Source: a virus
DNA: 46,047 bases
Direction: 5' to 3' (one strand)
IMG/VR virus record: IMGVR_UViG_3300020020_000065
Coordinates: 1-46,047 of that record
The first letter of the stretch is position 1; every line of letters starts with the position of its first letter. The notes below the pieces were generated by a model, which was given only the letters and a program-made list of their open reading frames with translations, was not told the origin of the DNA and made no database searches. Both the position numbers and the translations under genes were made by a program. Below, piece after piece: positions 21,268 to 31,053 of this stretch.

Positions 21268-23451
21268 TCATTCAAGCCCGATGAGTTTGTTGCCGATGAC
21301 TATCTCCCGGCCATCCGGGGTGCGGACCCTCTTCATGGTCGGAGGGACGCCGCTCTGGTCGGGGGCGAGGATGACCCTCTGCCCGTGTGTCTCGCTGCCG
21401 GGGTCGTCGATCCGCATGTTGTCGGCCTCCGGCACGGCATTGATGGCAGCCCCGGCTCCGCTGCGGGCGATGCTGGTAGACAGCGGCTCCTTCTGGAAGA
21501 GACGCTGGTTGGCTCCTTCGTTGGTGAGGAAGTCGCTCTTGAGCTTACGGTAGGCAGGGAGCATCCCGAGCGTTGCAACCGTCGCGAGGGGTCCGCCGAT
21601 GGCGTTCGCTACCAGGGCGGACAGCCCGCCCTTCGGGTTCTGGCCCTCGCCAATCGTGCTGCCGGGTCCGCCGGGAACAGACCGCTTGCCCGCTCGCGAT
21701 GTCTCCGCTTGGGCGACGGTCGAGATGTCGTCGAGAAGAGGCCGGGCATCCGGGGCCGCGTCGGTGTAGAACCGCCGGAAGTCGGGGCTTCTGTCCCGCC
21801 ATTTCTCGCCGACATCCTTCGGGTTGAACAGTTCGGGGTCCGAATTCTTGCCCGCGTTCTTTCCGCGCGTGTCGAGTTCGAGGGCGTCGGCCAGCATCTC
21901 GTTAAGCTGGGCGGGTTGATGCTCGCGGATCGGTTCGAGGTGCTGGACACTGCCCTTGCTGTTGCCGCCGAACAGCGCCGAGTAAGCTCCACCTTCAGGG
22001 CCGTGCTGCGATGTTTGCAGTTCGGAGACAGCGTCTCTCTGGCCGGACAGGCGCTTGGTTTCAGCCTGGACCTCGTCGAAGTTGGTGACGCCCTGGTTCT
22101 CGGCGGCGTCCCGCATCATGTCGGTGAGGGACTCGTAGGCCGGAGCCTCGACCTTGCGGGAGAGACCCGTCTCCGGCAGGTGCGCGCCAAGGTCGGAGCG
22201 CACGTCCTTGGTCGCGCCATAGGTCATCGTCGGCGACGGCACGTCCATGCTGTCGGGATCGAGGTCCGGCAGTTCATAGTTCTTGCGGATTTCCTGCCGC
22301 AGGGCCTTGGCCTGATTGCGCAACTGGGCGCTCATTGCCCGCTGGTCGCCGAGACCCTTCAGCGCGGCGTCGATTTCCATCGCGTCGGTCGGGCTTAGGA
22401 TGCCGACATCGTTGGCCAGCACCTCCTGCATGTTCGAAATCTTGTCTCCGATGGTCGTCTGGGTGTCGTTGAGCATGGTCTTGATGTCTGAACCGATGCT
22501 CTCCCTGGTGATCGGGCCACCGGCAGGGCGTCCACGAATGCGCTCGGCGACGCTCTGGAGCGCCCGGTCGATGCCCTCGTACTGGCCGCGCCGTGTCTCC
22601 AGCACCTTCTGGCCGATGATCGGCTGCCTTGCGAGCTGGTCTTCCTTTGCGCCCAGTCTCTTCGGGGAAAGAATACCGGAGGTCACGGGTATGTTGGCTC
22701 CGGTCTCGGCGTTCACGCGGTTGATGGCGTCGAGGGTCTCCTTGCTGTCCGGGTCGAAGAACGCACCCTTGATGCCGCCCTTGATGCTGTTGGACACCAT
22801 GCCGGGGAACAGGGCACCGCCGATAAAGCCGCCGACTTCCCGGCCTGTCTCTCCGCCGATCAGTTCGCCTGCCTCGCTGCCAAGATACCCGCCGCCCGCG
22901 CCAACGCCTGTCGTGGTGGCTCCTCGTGCTACCGATCTGGCACCGGCCCCAGCCATCTGCTTGGCCGTCTGCCCGGCACCCCGGAGACCCGTGCGCGCAG
23001 CCATCTGCGAAATGGCGGCAGGTGCACCAGCGCCCATCGTCGCGGCGGTTTCTATGATCGCCGGGGCGATCATGGCCGTGATGTCGTTCATCCGCTCGTA
23101 ACCCGGCTGCACCGGAGCCGCGACCTTGTCGTTGTAGAAGTCGGTGATCGGCCACTGCGCGGACTTGCGCTCGTAAGGACGGCCTTGGCTCTCCTCCCAA
23201 AGGTTTTTGCCAACCTCGCCCAGCCACTGCCCTGCGACATCCGGCAGGTCGAGGGTCGAGGCGATACCCTCGCCCGTGCCACGGGCAAGGGTGCGGATCG
23301 ACTTGTCGACTGTCTCCCCGGTGGAGTCGTTGTCGAGGTCAATCTTGTTATTCATCAGGATGACGGCCTGCTGCATCTCCTCCGGCGACGTTACGGCGTC
23401 GTCGAACAGCATCATCTTGCCGTTGGAGAGAGGGCGAAGAACGTCGGCCAT
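21268..23451 (-). CDS. Large internal virion (ejection-type) protein
   Basis: This 727-aa protein has no enzyme motif. After a 90-residue start, residues about 120-220 are glycine/alanine-rich and hydrophobic (IAPAIIETAATMGAGAPAAI, GVGAGGGYLGSEAGELIGG), resembling membrane-interacting segments of ejection proteins. The middle is helical. The C-terminal part ends with GREIVIGNKLIGLE. Order and size fit the internal core/ejection proteins of podoviruses, which leave the head with the DNA and span the cell envelope. It is followed by two cell-wall enzyme-like genes, which supports that role. Confidence 0.65.
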   Translation of the reverse strand: MADVLRPLSNGKMMLFDDAVTSPEEMQQAVILMNNKIDLDNDSTGETVDKSIRTLARGTGEGIASTLDLPDVAGQWLGEVGKNLWEESQGRPYERKSAQWPITDFYNDKVAAPVQPGYERMNDITAMIAPAIIETAATMGAGAPAAISQMAARTGLRGAGQTAKQMAGAGARSVARGATTTGVGAGGGYLGSEAGELIGGETGREVGGFIGGALFPGMVSNSIKGGIKGAFFDPDSKETLDAINRVNAETGANIPVTSGILSPKRLGAKEDQLARQPIIGQKVLETRRGQYEGIDRALQSVAERIRGRPAGGPITRESIGSDIKTMLNDTQTTIGDKISNMQEVLANDVGILSPTDAMEIDAALKGLGDQRAMSAQLRNQAKALRQEIRKNYELPDLDPDSMDVPSPTMTYGATKDVRSDLGAHLPETGLSRKVEAPAYESLTDMMRDAAENQGVTNFDEVQAETKRLSGQRDAVSELQTSQHGPEGGAYSALFGGNSKGSVQHLEPIREHQPAQLNEMLADALELDTRGKNAGKNSDPELFNPKDVGEKWRDRSPDFRRFYTDAAPDARPLLDDISTVAQAETSRAGKRSVPGGPGSTIGEGQNPKGGLSALVANAIGGPLATVATLGMLPAYRKLKSDFLTNEGANQRLFQKEPLSTSIARSGAGAAINAVPEADNMRIDDPGSETHGQRVILAPDQSGVPPTMKRVRTPDGREIVIGNKLIGLE

Positions 23452-23452
23452 G

Positions 23453-25939
23453 TCAGTTCCCCGCGTTCGGACCCATGGTGTTTGGGTCGTATCTGATGAT
23501 GGTGTCGTCCGCCGAATTTACCGCCACGGCTCCCCCTTTGCGGCTGTAACCGTATTGCTGGAGGAGCATATCGTCGGCACCCTGCGGCAGCATTCCACTG
23601 TTGGCGAGGGCGTCGTAGATGCCGTCCATCGCAACCTTTCTGTTGGATGCCTTGACCTGCTTTGTCTCCGAGTTGTCGGTCGACATGTCGATGAAGCGCT
23701 GGCTGAGGGCGTAATCTTCCGGGGCCATGATCGCGGCACCGGAGTTGATGCGGCCTTCGGAGTTGATGAACCCGGCGGAGTAGGCCGCGAACTGCTTGGT
23801 CTCGTCGGCGAGGAAATACTCCTTACCGGCCTCACTTATCATCGCCCCAAGCATCGACGAGTTTTCTTGGTTCTGCGGATTGGAAATCGCCCGCTGGAAC
23901 CAGCCCGGAGGGGCAGACTTGCGGAGACCCTGATCGGCCTGCGCGCTTTCGACCAGCCATTTCCATGCACGGGCCTGAAACTCGGTGCGCTCCTTGGGGG
24001 CGTTCGGAATGATGATGGCCTTGCCGGATGTACCCAGCACCTGCCCGTCCGGCTGGGTGCCGACAGGCGGTCCTGAAGTCGGGTCTCCCTCGACGAGAGG
24101 CTTGCCGGGCGCGGCGGTGGTCGCCGTGGCTGTGCCAGGAGGAGCCGTGGTGACGGTCGGCGGCACGGGCGGCGGCGGCGTGGAGGCAGAACCGGCTGGC
24201 TCCGGGGCGACAGCGGGCGGGGCCGTGGCGGGGTCGCCGGGGCCAGCCACCACGGGCGGCGGGGCTGCCGCCGGGGGCGTTGCCGGAACCGGGGGAGGAG
24301 ACGCCGCCGAAGCCGGGGCGGCTGGCACCGCAGCCGGAGCGGCCTGCGCCGGGGGAACCGTTCCCATACCGGCGCGGGCGCGGACCTGTGCGGGTGTCGG
24401 GTAGTTCGACAGGTCCATCGGCGGCTGGAGAACCTGCGCCTTGTAGCCGTAGGGGTGTTCTGCGTCTGGCGGGTATTCCTTCCAGTCTATCTGCGGCTTC
24501 TGCTTCTCGGCATAGGCCAGTTCGTAGTTCATGGCCTGCTCCGGCGTGACGACAGCCGTCGGTTCGTTCATCAGGAGAGACACGTCTCTGATGTTGCGCA
24601 GGAAGGTCTGGTTGTCGCTGGTGCCGCTCATGGCATCCGGGGCCGCGCCGCCGGGAACCTGACGAACCTGTATCCGACCGCTCTCGTCGAGATAGAGTTC
24701 GTCGGTGCGGCCTCCTTCCGTGATGACGTTCTTCTTCAGGTCGACAGGCTTGGCGGCTTCTGCGGCTGCGTCAACTTTGATCTGCTCCTCGGTGCCAAGG
24801 ATGCTGGCACGGCTCGGAACGCTACCGGTGGCGAGGGTTGCGCCCTCCTCCGTCAGGCCGCGATCCATGATGTCGATGCCGCCGGTAATCGTCTGCAACT
24901 GCTTGCCGGGGTCGGTGCTGAAGGCGATCTGCTCGCCAAACGCAGCGTACTGCTCCGGCGTGAGCGTGATGTTGCCCTGGTTGGTGCCGATGGTCTTGGT
25001 GCCGTCGTCGTTGGTCTTGACCTGCCCGGCAGGCACCGGGATCGGTGGACCCTGCACCTCGGCCATGATCGGGTCGCCGGGCATTGCCTGCGGCTCGACC
25101 GGCACCGGCATGTTGTCGGGAAGGAAGTCTCCGGTCGCCGTCGGAGGGCCTGCCGGGGCTACCTCCACCGGGACCGGAGGCCCTTGGACTTCGCGTGTCT
25201 CCACGGTCGGTCTTCCAGGGATGAGAGTCTTCGCGAGTTGGTACTCCTCGGCCACCGGCTGCGGCGGCACCGGCTCGCCGACGGCCACTGGCTGGAGTTC
25301 CTCGGGAAGACCAGACAGTTCCGTTGCGGCCTCCGGGCCGTAGGGGGACAGGAAGCCGGTGGTGATCGGTGGCTGGCGGCGCATCAGCGCAGCGTCGAGA
25401 TTCGGGTCTCCCATGACCGGGCGCGGTGTCGGGATCGGAGCCTGATCGGGCAGCATCGTCGAGCGCAGCGGGTAGGTCGAGAACCCGACATCAGGTTCGA
25501 CGCCGGGAACCTCGACTGGCGCAGGCCAGCCTTCGCTTTCGATGTTCGGCCTCGGCGTCGGCGTCGGAATGGCGGTCGCGCCGACCTGCACCGGCTCCGG
25601 CCAGTTCTGCTCGGGGCTGTACTGCACGTCCGGGGTGCCAAGCGGCGGGGCTGGGATCGCCCGCTCAAGGAATTGCTGCATGACGCTGGCGTTGGCTCCG
25701 GCGGCGATCTTCTGGGCGTGGAGTTCTGCGGCTTCGCGCTGGGCGCGGATGTTGTTCCAATGCTCGGCGGACTGGATCTGACGACGCGTGTACTCGTCGG
25801 TCGCCAGGCGTGAGCGGCCCAGCGCGAGGTCCATCTCTGTCTCTGCGTCTCCGAAGAGAGCTTTCGCGAGCGTGTCAGCCAGGGCCGTGCTGGACGTGCT
25901 GCCCAGCCCCTGGTTCACCCTTACACCCATGGTAGCCAA
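23453..25939 (-). CDS. Large proline-rich internal virion protein
   Basis: This 828-aa protein may start with TTG 25939, eight bases after GGAG; ATG 25930 is the alternative. Residues 1-90 are helical (LADTLAKALFGDAETEMDLALGRSR). Residues 100-290 and 520-650 are strongly proline-rich (TPTPRPNIE, PPPVPATPPAAAPPP, STPPPPVPPTV). The C-terminal 180 residues form a folded, helical domain. No catalytic motif is seen. Position between the gp14-like gene and the large ejection protein suggests a component of the DNA-ejection core. Confidence 0.6.
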   Translation of the reverse strand: MATMGVRVNQGLGSTSSTALADTLAKALFGDAETEMDLALGRSRLATDEYTRRQIQSAEHWNNIRAQREAAELHAQKIAAGANASVMQQFLERAIPAPPLGTPDVQYSPEQNWPEPVQVGATAIPTPTPRPNIESEGWPAPVEVPGVEPDVGFSTYPLRSTMLPDQAPIPTPRPVMGDPNLDAALMRRQPPITTGFLSPYGPEAATELSGLPEELQPVAVGEPVPPQPVAEEYQLAKTLIPGRPTVETREVQGPPVPVEVAPAGPPTATGDFLPDNMPVPVEPQAMPGDPIMAEVQGPPIPVPAGQVKTNDDGTKTIGTNQGNITLTPEQYAAFGEQIAFSTDPGKQLQTITGGIDIMDRGLTEEGATLATGSVPSRASILGTEEQIKVDAAAEAAKPVDLKKNVITEGGRTDELYLDESGRIQVRQVPGGAAPDAMSGTSDNQTFLRNIRDVSLLMNEPTAVVTPEQAMNYELAYAEKQKPQIDWKEYPPDAEHPYGYKAQVLQPPMDLSNYPTPAQVRARAGMGTVPPAQAAPAAVPAAPASAASPPPVPATPPAAAPPPVVAGPGDPATAPPAVAPEPAGSASTPPPPVPPTVTTAPPGTATATTAAPGKPLVEGDPTSGPPVGTQPDGQVLGTSGKAIIIPNAPKERTEFQARAWKWLVESAQADQGLRKSAPPGWFQRAISNPQNQENSSMLGAMISEAGKEYFLADETKQFAAYSAGFINSEGRINSGAAIMAPEDYALSQRFIDMSTDNSETKQVKASNRKVAMDGIYDALANSGMLPQGADDMLLQQYGYSRKGGAVAVNSADDTIIRYDPNTMGPNAGN

Positions 25940-25951
25940 AGCGGTGTCTCC

Positions 25952-26761
25952 TCAGAATACGCGGGGCGGTGGAACGGGGGCGTACTTCGGCAGCGACGTG
26001 TGCCGCAGGTTGGCCCACGGGTCGCTCTTGATTCCGGTGCCAGCACCGCCGACCAGAGTTCCCGTTCCACCGCCACCGGAGATGTTTCCGAGACCTTGTG
26101 CGCCCGCCTGCAAGGCCGTCGAGAAGGCGTCGGCCCACGGGCTTGGGGTGTAGGAGACCTGCACCGGATCGACCGCCTGCTGGGCGTCCAGCACACCCAG
26201 TTCGCCGCGCCGGAACTCGTTGAACATGTCGATGTCGGCACCCGAACGGTTCAGGATGTCCTTGTTCTGGTCCATGACGTTGCCGAACGACTGCACACCG
26301 GCCAGCGCCTGCATTCTTTGACGCGCGCCCTTGGTCGAGGTGTTGAGGGCGGCAGCCAGGTCTTTCTGGAAGCTGTCTCCGCCTGCCGGGGTGGTGTTCT
26401 CCGCCGCCAGCGCCGCGTCCGATGCAGAGAGCGGCGCTCCGGCCTCGGGCTGCGCGGCGATAGTTTCGCCGGTAAGCTGCTTGGCCAGTTCAGCCTCTTC
26501 CTCGGCCTGCCTCTTGTTCTGGTCCTGACCTTCCAACTGGTCGAGACCGGCCTCGCGGGATCGGTTGGCTTCATCGCGCAGTTCCTGTTGCCGCGCGAAC
26601 GAAGCGTCACGGTTCTTCTTCTGCTGCTGCTGCCAGATGGAGACTTCACGCTGCTGCTGCTTGGCGGCTTTCTGCGCCCCCAGGGAGTTGACCAGGGTGC
26701 CGCCTGCGCCGACGACGGTGGCGGCTGTGGACGCGAGGGCCAGGGAGACGGGGTCGCACAT
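25952..26761 (-). CDS. T7 gp14-like internal virion protein
   Basis: This 269-aa protein begins MCDPVSLALASTAATVVGAG, a cysteine at position 2 and a hydrophobic stretch typical of podovirus gp14-type proteins. A Gln/Lys/Glu-rich coiled coil (about residues 30-95) follows, then an Ala/Gly-rich end. T7 gp14 is the first ejected protein and forms an outer-membrane channel. The assignment is by pattern and synteny only. GGAGACAAGAGAC before the start is the ribosome binding site. Confidence 0.7.
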   Translation of the reverse strand: MCDPVSLALASTAATVVGAGGTLVNSLGAQKAAKQQQREVSIWQQQQKKNRDASFARQQELRDEANRSREAGLDQLEGQDQNKRQAEEEAELAKQLTGETIAAQPEAGAPLSASDAALAAENTTPAGGDSFQKDLAAALNTSTKGARQRMQALAGVQSFGNVMDQNKDILNRSGADIDMFNEFRRGELGVLDAQQAVDPVQVSYTPSPWADAFSTALQAGAQGLGNISGGGGTGTLVGGAGTGIKSDPWANLRHTSLPKYAPVPPPRVF

Positions 26762-26775
26762 GTCTCTTGTCTCCT

Positions 26776-27909
26776 TCAGACGGTCTTCTGGTTGCGGCCA
26801 ACCGGGTTCAAACCATACGCGACTTTATTAGAAGCGTTGGTCGAACCCTTCAGGTAATTCGCCGCGCCGATGGTGGCGATGTTGAAGATTTCACCCAGCG
26901 GCGTCATGGTCGGCTTCTCGGCTGTGATGTTCTTGATCGCCCGGCTGGCGGCAGTCGACGCGACGGTCGGGTTCTCGGTCGAATAGACCTGCGCTTCCGC
27001 CGCCGCGCGGGCGTCGTCGATGCTATCGCCCAACTGGTTCGTGGCCTCCAGCGCCTTGCTGGTGACTTCGCCGGTGTTGATCTTGTTCTGCTTGGAGAGG
27101 TCGGCGATGTTGCCGATGTTGGCGGTCGAGGACAGGGTTCCGGCCATCGCGTGGCGATATTTGGTCTCGTCCTTGGCCTTGCCGTACTGCTCCGTCACCT
27201 GCGGCTGGTAGTAGTTAATCATGTCCTGCTTGTATTTGTTGAGGAACTCGTCGGCCCAGCCTTTGGTCTTGCCGGTGGTGACGACGGTGTTGGTGCCGAT
27301 GTCGTCTCCGATATTGTAGATCTTGCCGTCGGGTCCGACGATGCCCCATGAGCCGGGCGCGGCAGCGGGCGCAACGGGGTTGGTCATGCGGTTATTCGGG
27401 CTGCCCATCGCCCCATGCTCGTTGCCTTCGTTGCCGTAAACACCGGCCCCGTTGGTGCTGTACGCGCCCGGTCGGTTTTGAGACCCCGCGCCATGTTCAT
27501 TGCCGCTATTAGGAACTCCGCGCTGTAGGAAAGCCCTCCGCTCGGCGGGGGTCGACGCTTTGAGGTTCAGCGGCGTGGACGCTGCGGAGACCGGCGTCCC
27601 GCTCGGCGAAACGGCCACGCCCGGAATGACGGTGTATTTGTAGCCTGCCGGGAGACCAGGAACCTGCGCTCCGGCGATCTTGTTGCTCTTGTTCGCAGCC
27701 CCCGTTGGCGTGAACTTCTTCCAGTCGAACTTGCCAGCGACGTTCTTGGTGATCGGCCTGCCGCCCTCGAACAGGTACTTGATGTCCAGCAGGCCCTTCT
27801 TGATGTTGGCCTGACGCTGTTTCTCCTTCGCAGCGGCACGAGCGGACTCGTCCTTCTGCATCTGGATCATTTCACGGGAAGCACTGTCGTCGCCGCCACC
27901 ACCGCACAT
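26776..27909 (-). CDS. Virion protein with MCGGGG N-terminus
   Basis: This 377-aa protein has the N-terminus MCGGGGDDSASREMIQMQKD, a Gly/Cys start common among podovirus structural proteins near the internal core genes. A basic helix is followed by Gly/Asn/Pro-rich linkers (residues 80-180) and a helical C-terminal half. No enzymatic motif is present. It probably belongs to the internal or tail-associated proteins. Two bases separate it from the GNAT-like gene upstream. Confidence 0.6.
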   Translation of the reverse strand: MCGGGGDDSASREMIQMQKDESARAAAKEKQRQANIKKGLLDIKYLFEGGRPITKNVAGKFDWKKFTPTGAANKSNKIAGAQVPGLPAGYKYTVIPGVAVSPSGTPVSAASTPLNLKASTPAERRAFLQRGVPNSGNEHGAGSQNRPGAYSTNGAGVYGNEGNEHGAMGSPNNRMTNPVAPAAAPGSWGIVGPDGKIYNIGDDIGTNTVVTTGKTKGWADEFLNKYKQDMINYYQPQVTEQYGKAKDETKYRHAMAGTLSSTANIGNIADLSKQNKINTGEVTSKALEATNQLGDSIDDARAAAEAQVYSTENPTVASTAASRAIKNITAEKPTMTPLGEIFNIATIGAANYLKGSTNASNKVAYGLNPVGRNQKTV

Positions 27910-27911
27910 CT

Positions 27912-28409
27912 TTAAATCTCCTTCGCCAGCATGGCTCCGTCCATGACGTGGAAGCCGAATTTACGGAACAGGTTGATGACGCTCGGCGCGGCGTGGGAGC
28001 CGCTGCCGACGATCACCTGAAAGGCTTTCGCGCCATCGTCCCTGGCGCAGTCGAGCATCAGCTTGACCAAGGCCCTCGGCACCAGCGAACCGCGCCACGA
28101 CGGCAGGACATAGAACTTGTCGAGATAGGCCCACGGCTGGATGGTGAAGGACTGGTCGAGGCCGTAGCTGATCCATCCGATGAGAACTTTCTCGGCGTCA
28201 CACGCAACGATGTGCGGGATGCTGCCTTTCGAGAGACACCGGCCCAGCCAGAGACGCAGTCTGTCTTCATCGAAATCGACGCCATGGCTCGGCAGCGCCG
28301 TCTGGTCGAAAAAATGCTCGTGCAGGCGGACCAACTGTTCGATGTCGTCGGGTGTCGCCAGACGAATCTCAAAGTCTAGGTTTGCGACCAATTCATTGCG
28401 GGTAAGCAT
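27912..28409 (-). CDS. GNAT acetyltransferase-like protein
   Basis: I start at ATG 28409 (MLTRNELVANLDFEIRLATPDD); the longer frame to 28451 runs into the neighbour. The 165-aa protein has the GNAT layout: IRLATPDDIEQLVRLH, then YLDKFYVLPSWRGSLVPRALVKLMLDCA (the motif A region, here with RGSLVPRAL instead of a classic RGxGxG) and VINLFRKFGFHVMDG. It may acetylate host or phage protein or, like T7 gp13, have lost activity. It overlaps the upstream GNAT-like gene by 17 bp. Confidence 0.75.
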   Translation of the reverse strand: MLTRNELVANLDFEIRLATPDDIEQLVRLHEHFFDQTALPSHGVDFDEDRLRLWLGRCLSKGSIPHIVACDAEKVLIGWISYGLDQSFTIQPWAYLDKFYVLPSWRGSLVPRALVKLMLDCARDDGAKAFQVIVGSGSHAAPSVINLFRKFGFHVMDGAMLAKEI

Positions 28410-28860
28410 CAGGCTCGTCGCGCTGGAACAGGAACATTTCCTGGGAGCCAAGCCCCTGAAGTGTGGCTCTGGGATCGAAACCCAGATGCGTCAGCCATCT
28501 CTGTGAACGGGCGTTTGCCGGATGCACGAGGCAAACGGCCCGTCTGATCCCTATGGAACGCAGTTCAGGGATCATGGTCTTCTGGATATACTTTGTCACG
28601 GATCGGATCGCCGACCAGCCCTGTTCGGTCTTGAAGCCCCAGACGAGAGCTGTGTCTCCCATCGGCTTGGCCCCAAAGGCGAACACCGGCTGTGTCTCCT
28701 CTACCGCGACCTTGCACACCTGGGAACCCCAGGCATCCCAGGCGAGACCTTCATAGTCGTCCGGGTCTCTGGTCGCCGAGAGTTCCTGCCGGTCGGATTC
28801 ACACAGCCATGAGCCGATCAGCATGAGGTCGTCGATTCTGGCGTCGTGAATCTGCCGCAT
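28393..28860 (-). CDS. T7 gp13-like (DUF2833/GNAT-like) protein
   Basis: This 155-aa protein has DARIDDLMLIGSWLCESDRQE, FGAKPMGDTALVWGF, IRRAVCLVHPANARSQRWLTHLGFDPRATL and a short tail. The final 'N.R....L..LGF' is GNAT-like, and the whole resembles the gp13/DUF2833 family of T7-like phages, an assembly factor for internal virion proteins. The acetyl-CoA loop is not conserved. Position between the tail and internal core genes fits gp13. Confidence 0.7.
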   Translation of the reverse strand: MRQIHDARIDDLMLIGSWLCESDRQELSATRDPDDYEGLAWDAWGSQVCKVAVEETQPVFAFGAKPMGDTALVWGFKTEQGWSAIRSVTKYIQKTMIPELRSIGIRRAVCLVHPANARSQRWLTHLGFDPRATLQGLGSQEMFLFQRDEPDAYPQ

Positions 28861-30345
28861 CTAAGCCTCCGCATCCGCCATCTCGTAGTGGGCGGCGCAG
28901 TTGGAAATCGTCGCGTCGAGACTGTCGGTGTTGTAGAAGCGCAGCGAGAAGTGCGAGGCGTAGCCCTGCATCTCCAGCGCCCCGAAGCCCCATGTGGGTT
29001 TGTCTATCGTGGCCAGGGTGTCTTCATTGTTCGCGTCGTTGAAATCGTAGGAGACAGCGACCCGCCACACCCCCGACACCGTCGCGTCGAACGCCTGGAA
29101 AGTCTTGTTATGGCCGGGCTTCTTGCCGTCCAGATAGGGGAGCCGCACTTCGACGCCGCAGTTGTTGTAGCGCAGGCCATTGGACCCGCCGTAGAGCCAG
29201 AGACGGTTCTGGTCGTCCCGGATGAAGATGTACCCGGCGCAGGTAACGGCGTGTTGGACCTTGGCAGTGCCGAGTTCCGGCAAGGTAAAGGTCGACCACG
29301 CCGTAACTTTCGGCCCCGGAAAGTAGGACAGCACCATGATCTGGTCCGGGAAGACCATCCAGAAACGCCCGACGGACGGCTCCAGCAGGGCGATGGCCGA
29401 GTTCATGTAGGCTGAACCCTTGAGCCGCCGGAGCGCCAGCAGCACGGGATCGACCGGAGACCCGATGTCGGAGACACTGCCGGAGTTCGAGGCGTCTTTC
29501 GCCTTGATCGAACGCTCACCCGACTCGTCCAGGAACAGCACGTCTCCGTTGCCGTACTGGAGCGGAGACCGGGGAGCCGAAGTCCCGACGCCCCTAAGCA
29601 ATTGCTCGAACTGGTTCTTGTTCTGATCGGCGTTCATCGCCCAGATTTGAACGGCTTCGGTCGAGAAGATCGCCAGCTTGTCGTAGTAGACTTCCAGCGA
29701 CGTGAGGGTCTCCGAGTCGGCGTCCTGCATGGAGATATTGATGTTCCCGGCCCCGGTGTTGGCCGGGACAGTGACCTGCGGCACCCACTTCATCGGGTTG
29801 CCGATCATGGAGAAGTGCAGAGTCTTGCCGTTGACCGAATACATCTTGGTCTGGAAGGTGCGGATGTAGCCGCCCTTGCCGCTGCCCTCCGTCTCCAGCA
29901 TTTGGAGAGTATTAGCGATGTCCTGATAGTAGTGCCGATAGCCGACGCCTACGTCGTAGACGGTCAGGTAGACATAGCCGTCGAAGATGTCGAAGTCCCG
30001 CTGGGTGATGGTGGTGTCGGTGTTGGGAACCTGAAGCCCGTTCAGGGTAACTCCCGGCACGACGAAGGAAGACCCGGTGCTGTCGTCTATCAGCGGCGGC
30101 GTGTAGGGCTTGGCGTTGGCCCGGAAGACATAGAGTTTCGACGCCGTCGCGGCGAGGCCGAAGCTGTTGCCAGACGCCCCGCCGTCGAGGTCGGCCACCT
30201 GGATGAACGCCCGGCGCTTGGAGATTTCACCGCCCGGCGTGATGACAGCGTTGACCAGACGCGTCACCGTGCCGGACGGAGCCGTAAGCGGAGACTTACG
30301 GGTGTCCAGCCCGGCGGCGAAGTTCTCTATGAGTTGATAGGCCAA
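28861..30345 (-). CDS. Beta-propeller tail/head-completion protein (P22 gp10-like)
   Basis: This 494-aa protein is dominated by beta strands with repeating W/Y/F-rich blades (KLYVFRANAKPYTPP, GYVYLTVYDVGVGYRHYY, FWMVFPDQIMVLSYFPGPKVTAWSTF). MAYQLIENFAAGLDTRKSP at the start is typical of short-tail stabilisation/nozzle proteins, which close the tail below the adaptor. It is one base downstream of the adaptor gene. Family naming is from fold pattern and order, so T7 gp12-like nozzle is the alternative. Confidence 0.75.
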   Translation of the reverse strand: MAYQLIENFAAGLDTRKSPLTAPSGTVTRLVNAVITPGGEISKRRAFIQVADLDGGASGNSFGLAATASKLYVFRANAKPYTPPLIDDSTGSSFVVPGVTLNGLQVPNTDTTITQRDFDIFDGYVYLTVYDVGVGYRHYYQDIANTLQMLETEGSGKGGYIRTFQTKMYSVNGKTLHFSMIGNPMKWVPQVTVPANTGAGNINISMQDADSETLTSLEVYYDKLAIFSTEAVQIWAMNADQNKNQFEQLLRGVGTSAPRSPLQYGNGDVLFLDESGERSIKAKDASNSGSVSDIGSPVDPVLLALRRLKGSAYMNSAIALLEPSVGRFWMVFPDQIMVLSYFPGPKVTAWSTFTLPELGTAKVQHAVTCAGYIFIRDDQNRLWLYGGSNGLRYNNCGVEVRLPYLDGKKPGHNKTFQAFDATVSGVWRVAVSYDFNDANNEDTLATIDKPTWGFGALEMQGYASHFSLRFYNTDSLDATISNCAAHYEMADAEA

Positions 30346-31050
30346 TCAGAATCCCCGCCCGAATGTGAGGGAGCCGTTGGCCCCGCGACGGCCCGGCACT
30401 CCGCCGCCCAGCGTCGAGACCTTGTTCTTGGCATTGATCTTATTGCCAAGCAGCTTGGTGATGTGCCTCTGGGCTTTCTGCATCTTGATGTCGGCGTCCT
30501 CGGCCTTGGCCCTGGCGAGAAGATCAGCCGCCGTGAACAGCACGATGGCAGTCGAGTCGATGGTGGAGACATCGCTGTTGGCGGTGAAGGCGGCGAGAGC
30601 TTTCTGGCCGATGAAACGCAGATACGCGCCGGTGTTTGGTGTCGGCCAGAGCCGGTACTGGGTTGGCGAGTTGACATCCCAGTACTGCACCGGGTCGGCT
30701 CGCTGGCTGTTGCTGTTGTCCGCCAGTATCAGGTTTTCGTCGGTGATGCCGTAGGTGATCGGGGTCCAGTTGGGGGATGTGGTCGCCTCGGCTGGAGAGG
30801 TCCACGCCTCACGGATGCAGTCGTAAGGCATGTCTGCCACGAACGGGTAGAGATACTGCCCCGGAGACAGGACGGTCCCGGAACGATATTTCAATTCCGG
30901 CCAGACGAACGCCGTCCAGAGTTCCTCCTGGGTCCGGCCCAGCAGGTACTTCAGTGTCTCCTCCTGATTGTTGCCGGTGGTCACAGTGAGACTGTGACCG
31001 CACTCGGCGCGGAGGTTCTTCACCATGACGGAAAGCTGCTCGGTCTTCAT
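30346..31050 (-). CDS. Head-tail adaptor / tail tubular protein A-like
   Basis: This 234-aa protein begins LRAECGHSLTVTTGNNQEETLKYLLGRTQEELWTAFVWPELKYRS, the helical bundle typical of T7 gp11 / P22 gp4-type adaptors, followed by strands (RFIGQKALAAFT) and a helical end (ADLLARAKAEDADIKMQKAQRHI). It forms the ring connecting portal and tail nozzle. It lies between the capsid-linked gene and the beta-propeller protein. Confidence 0.75.
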   Translation of the reverse strand: MKTEQLSVMVKNLRAECGHSLTVTTGNNQEETLKYLLGRTQEELWTAFVWPELKYRSGTVLSPGQYLYPFVADMPYDCIREAWTSPAEATTSPNWTPITYGITDENLILADNSNSQRADPVQYWDVNSPTQYRLWPTPNTGAYLRFIGQKALAAFTANSDVSTIDSTAIVLFTAADLLARAKAEDADIKMQKAQRHITKLLGNKINAKNKVSTLGGGVPGRRGANGSLTFGRGF

Positions 31051-31053
31051 GGC

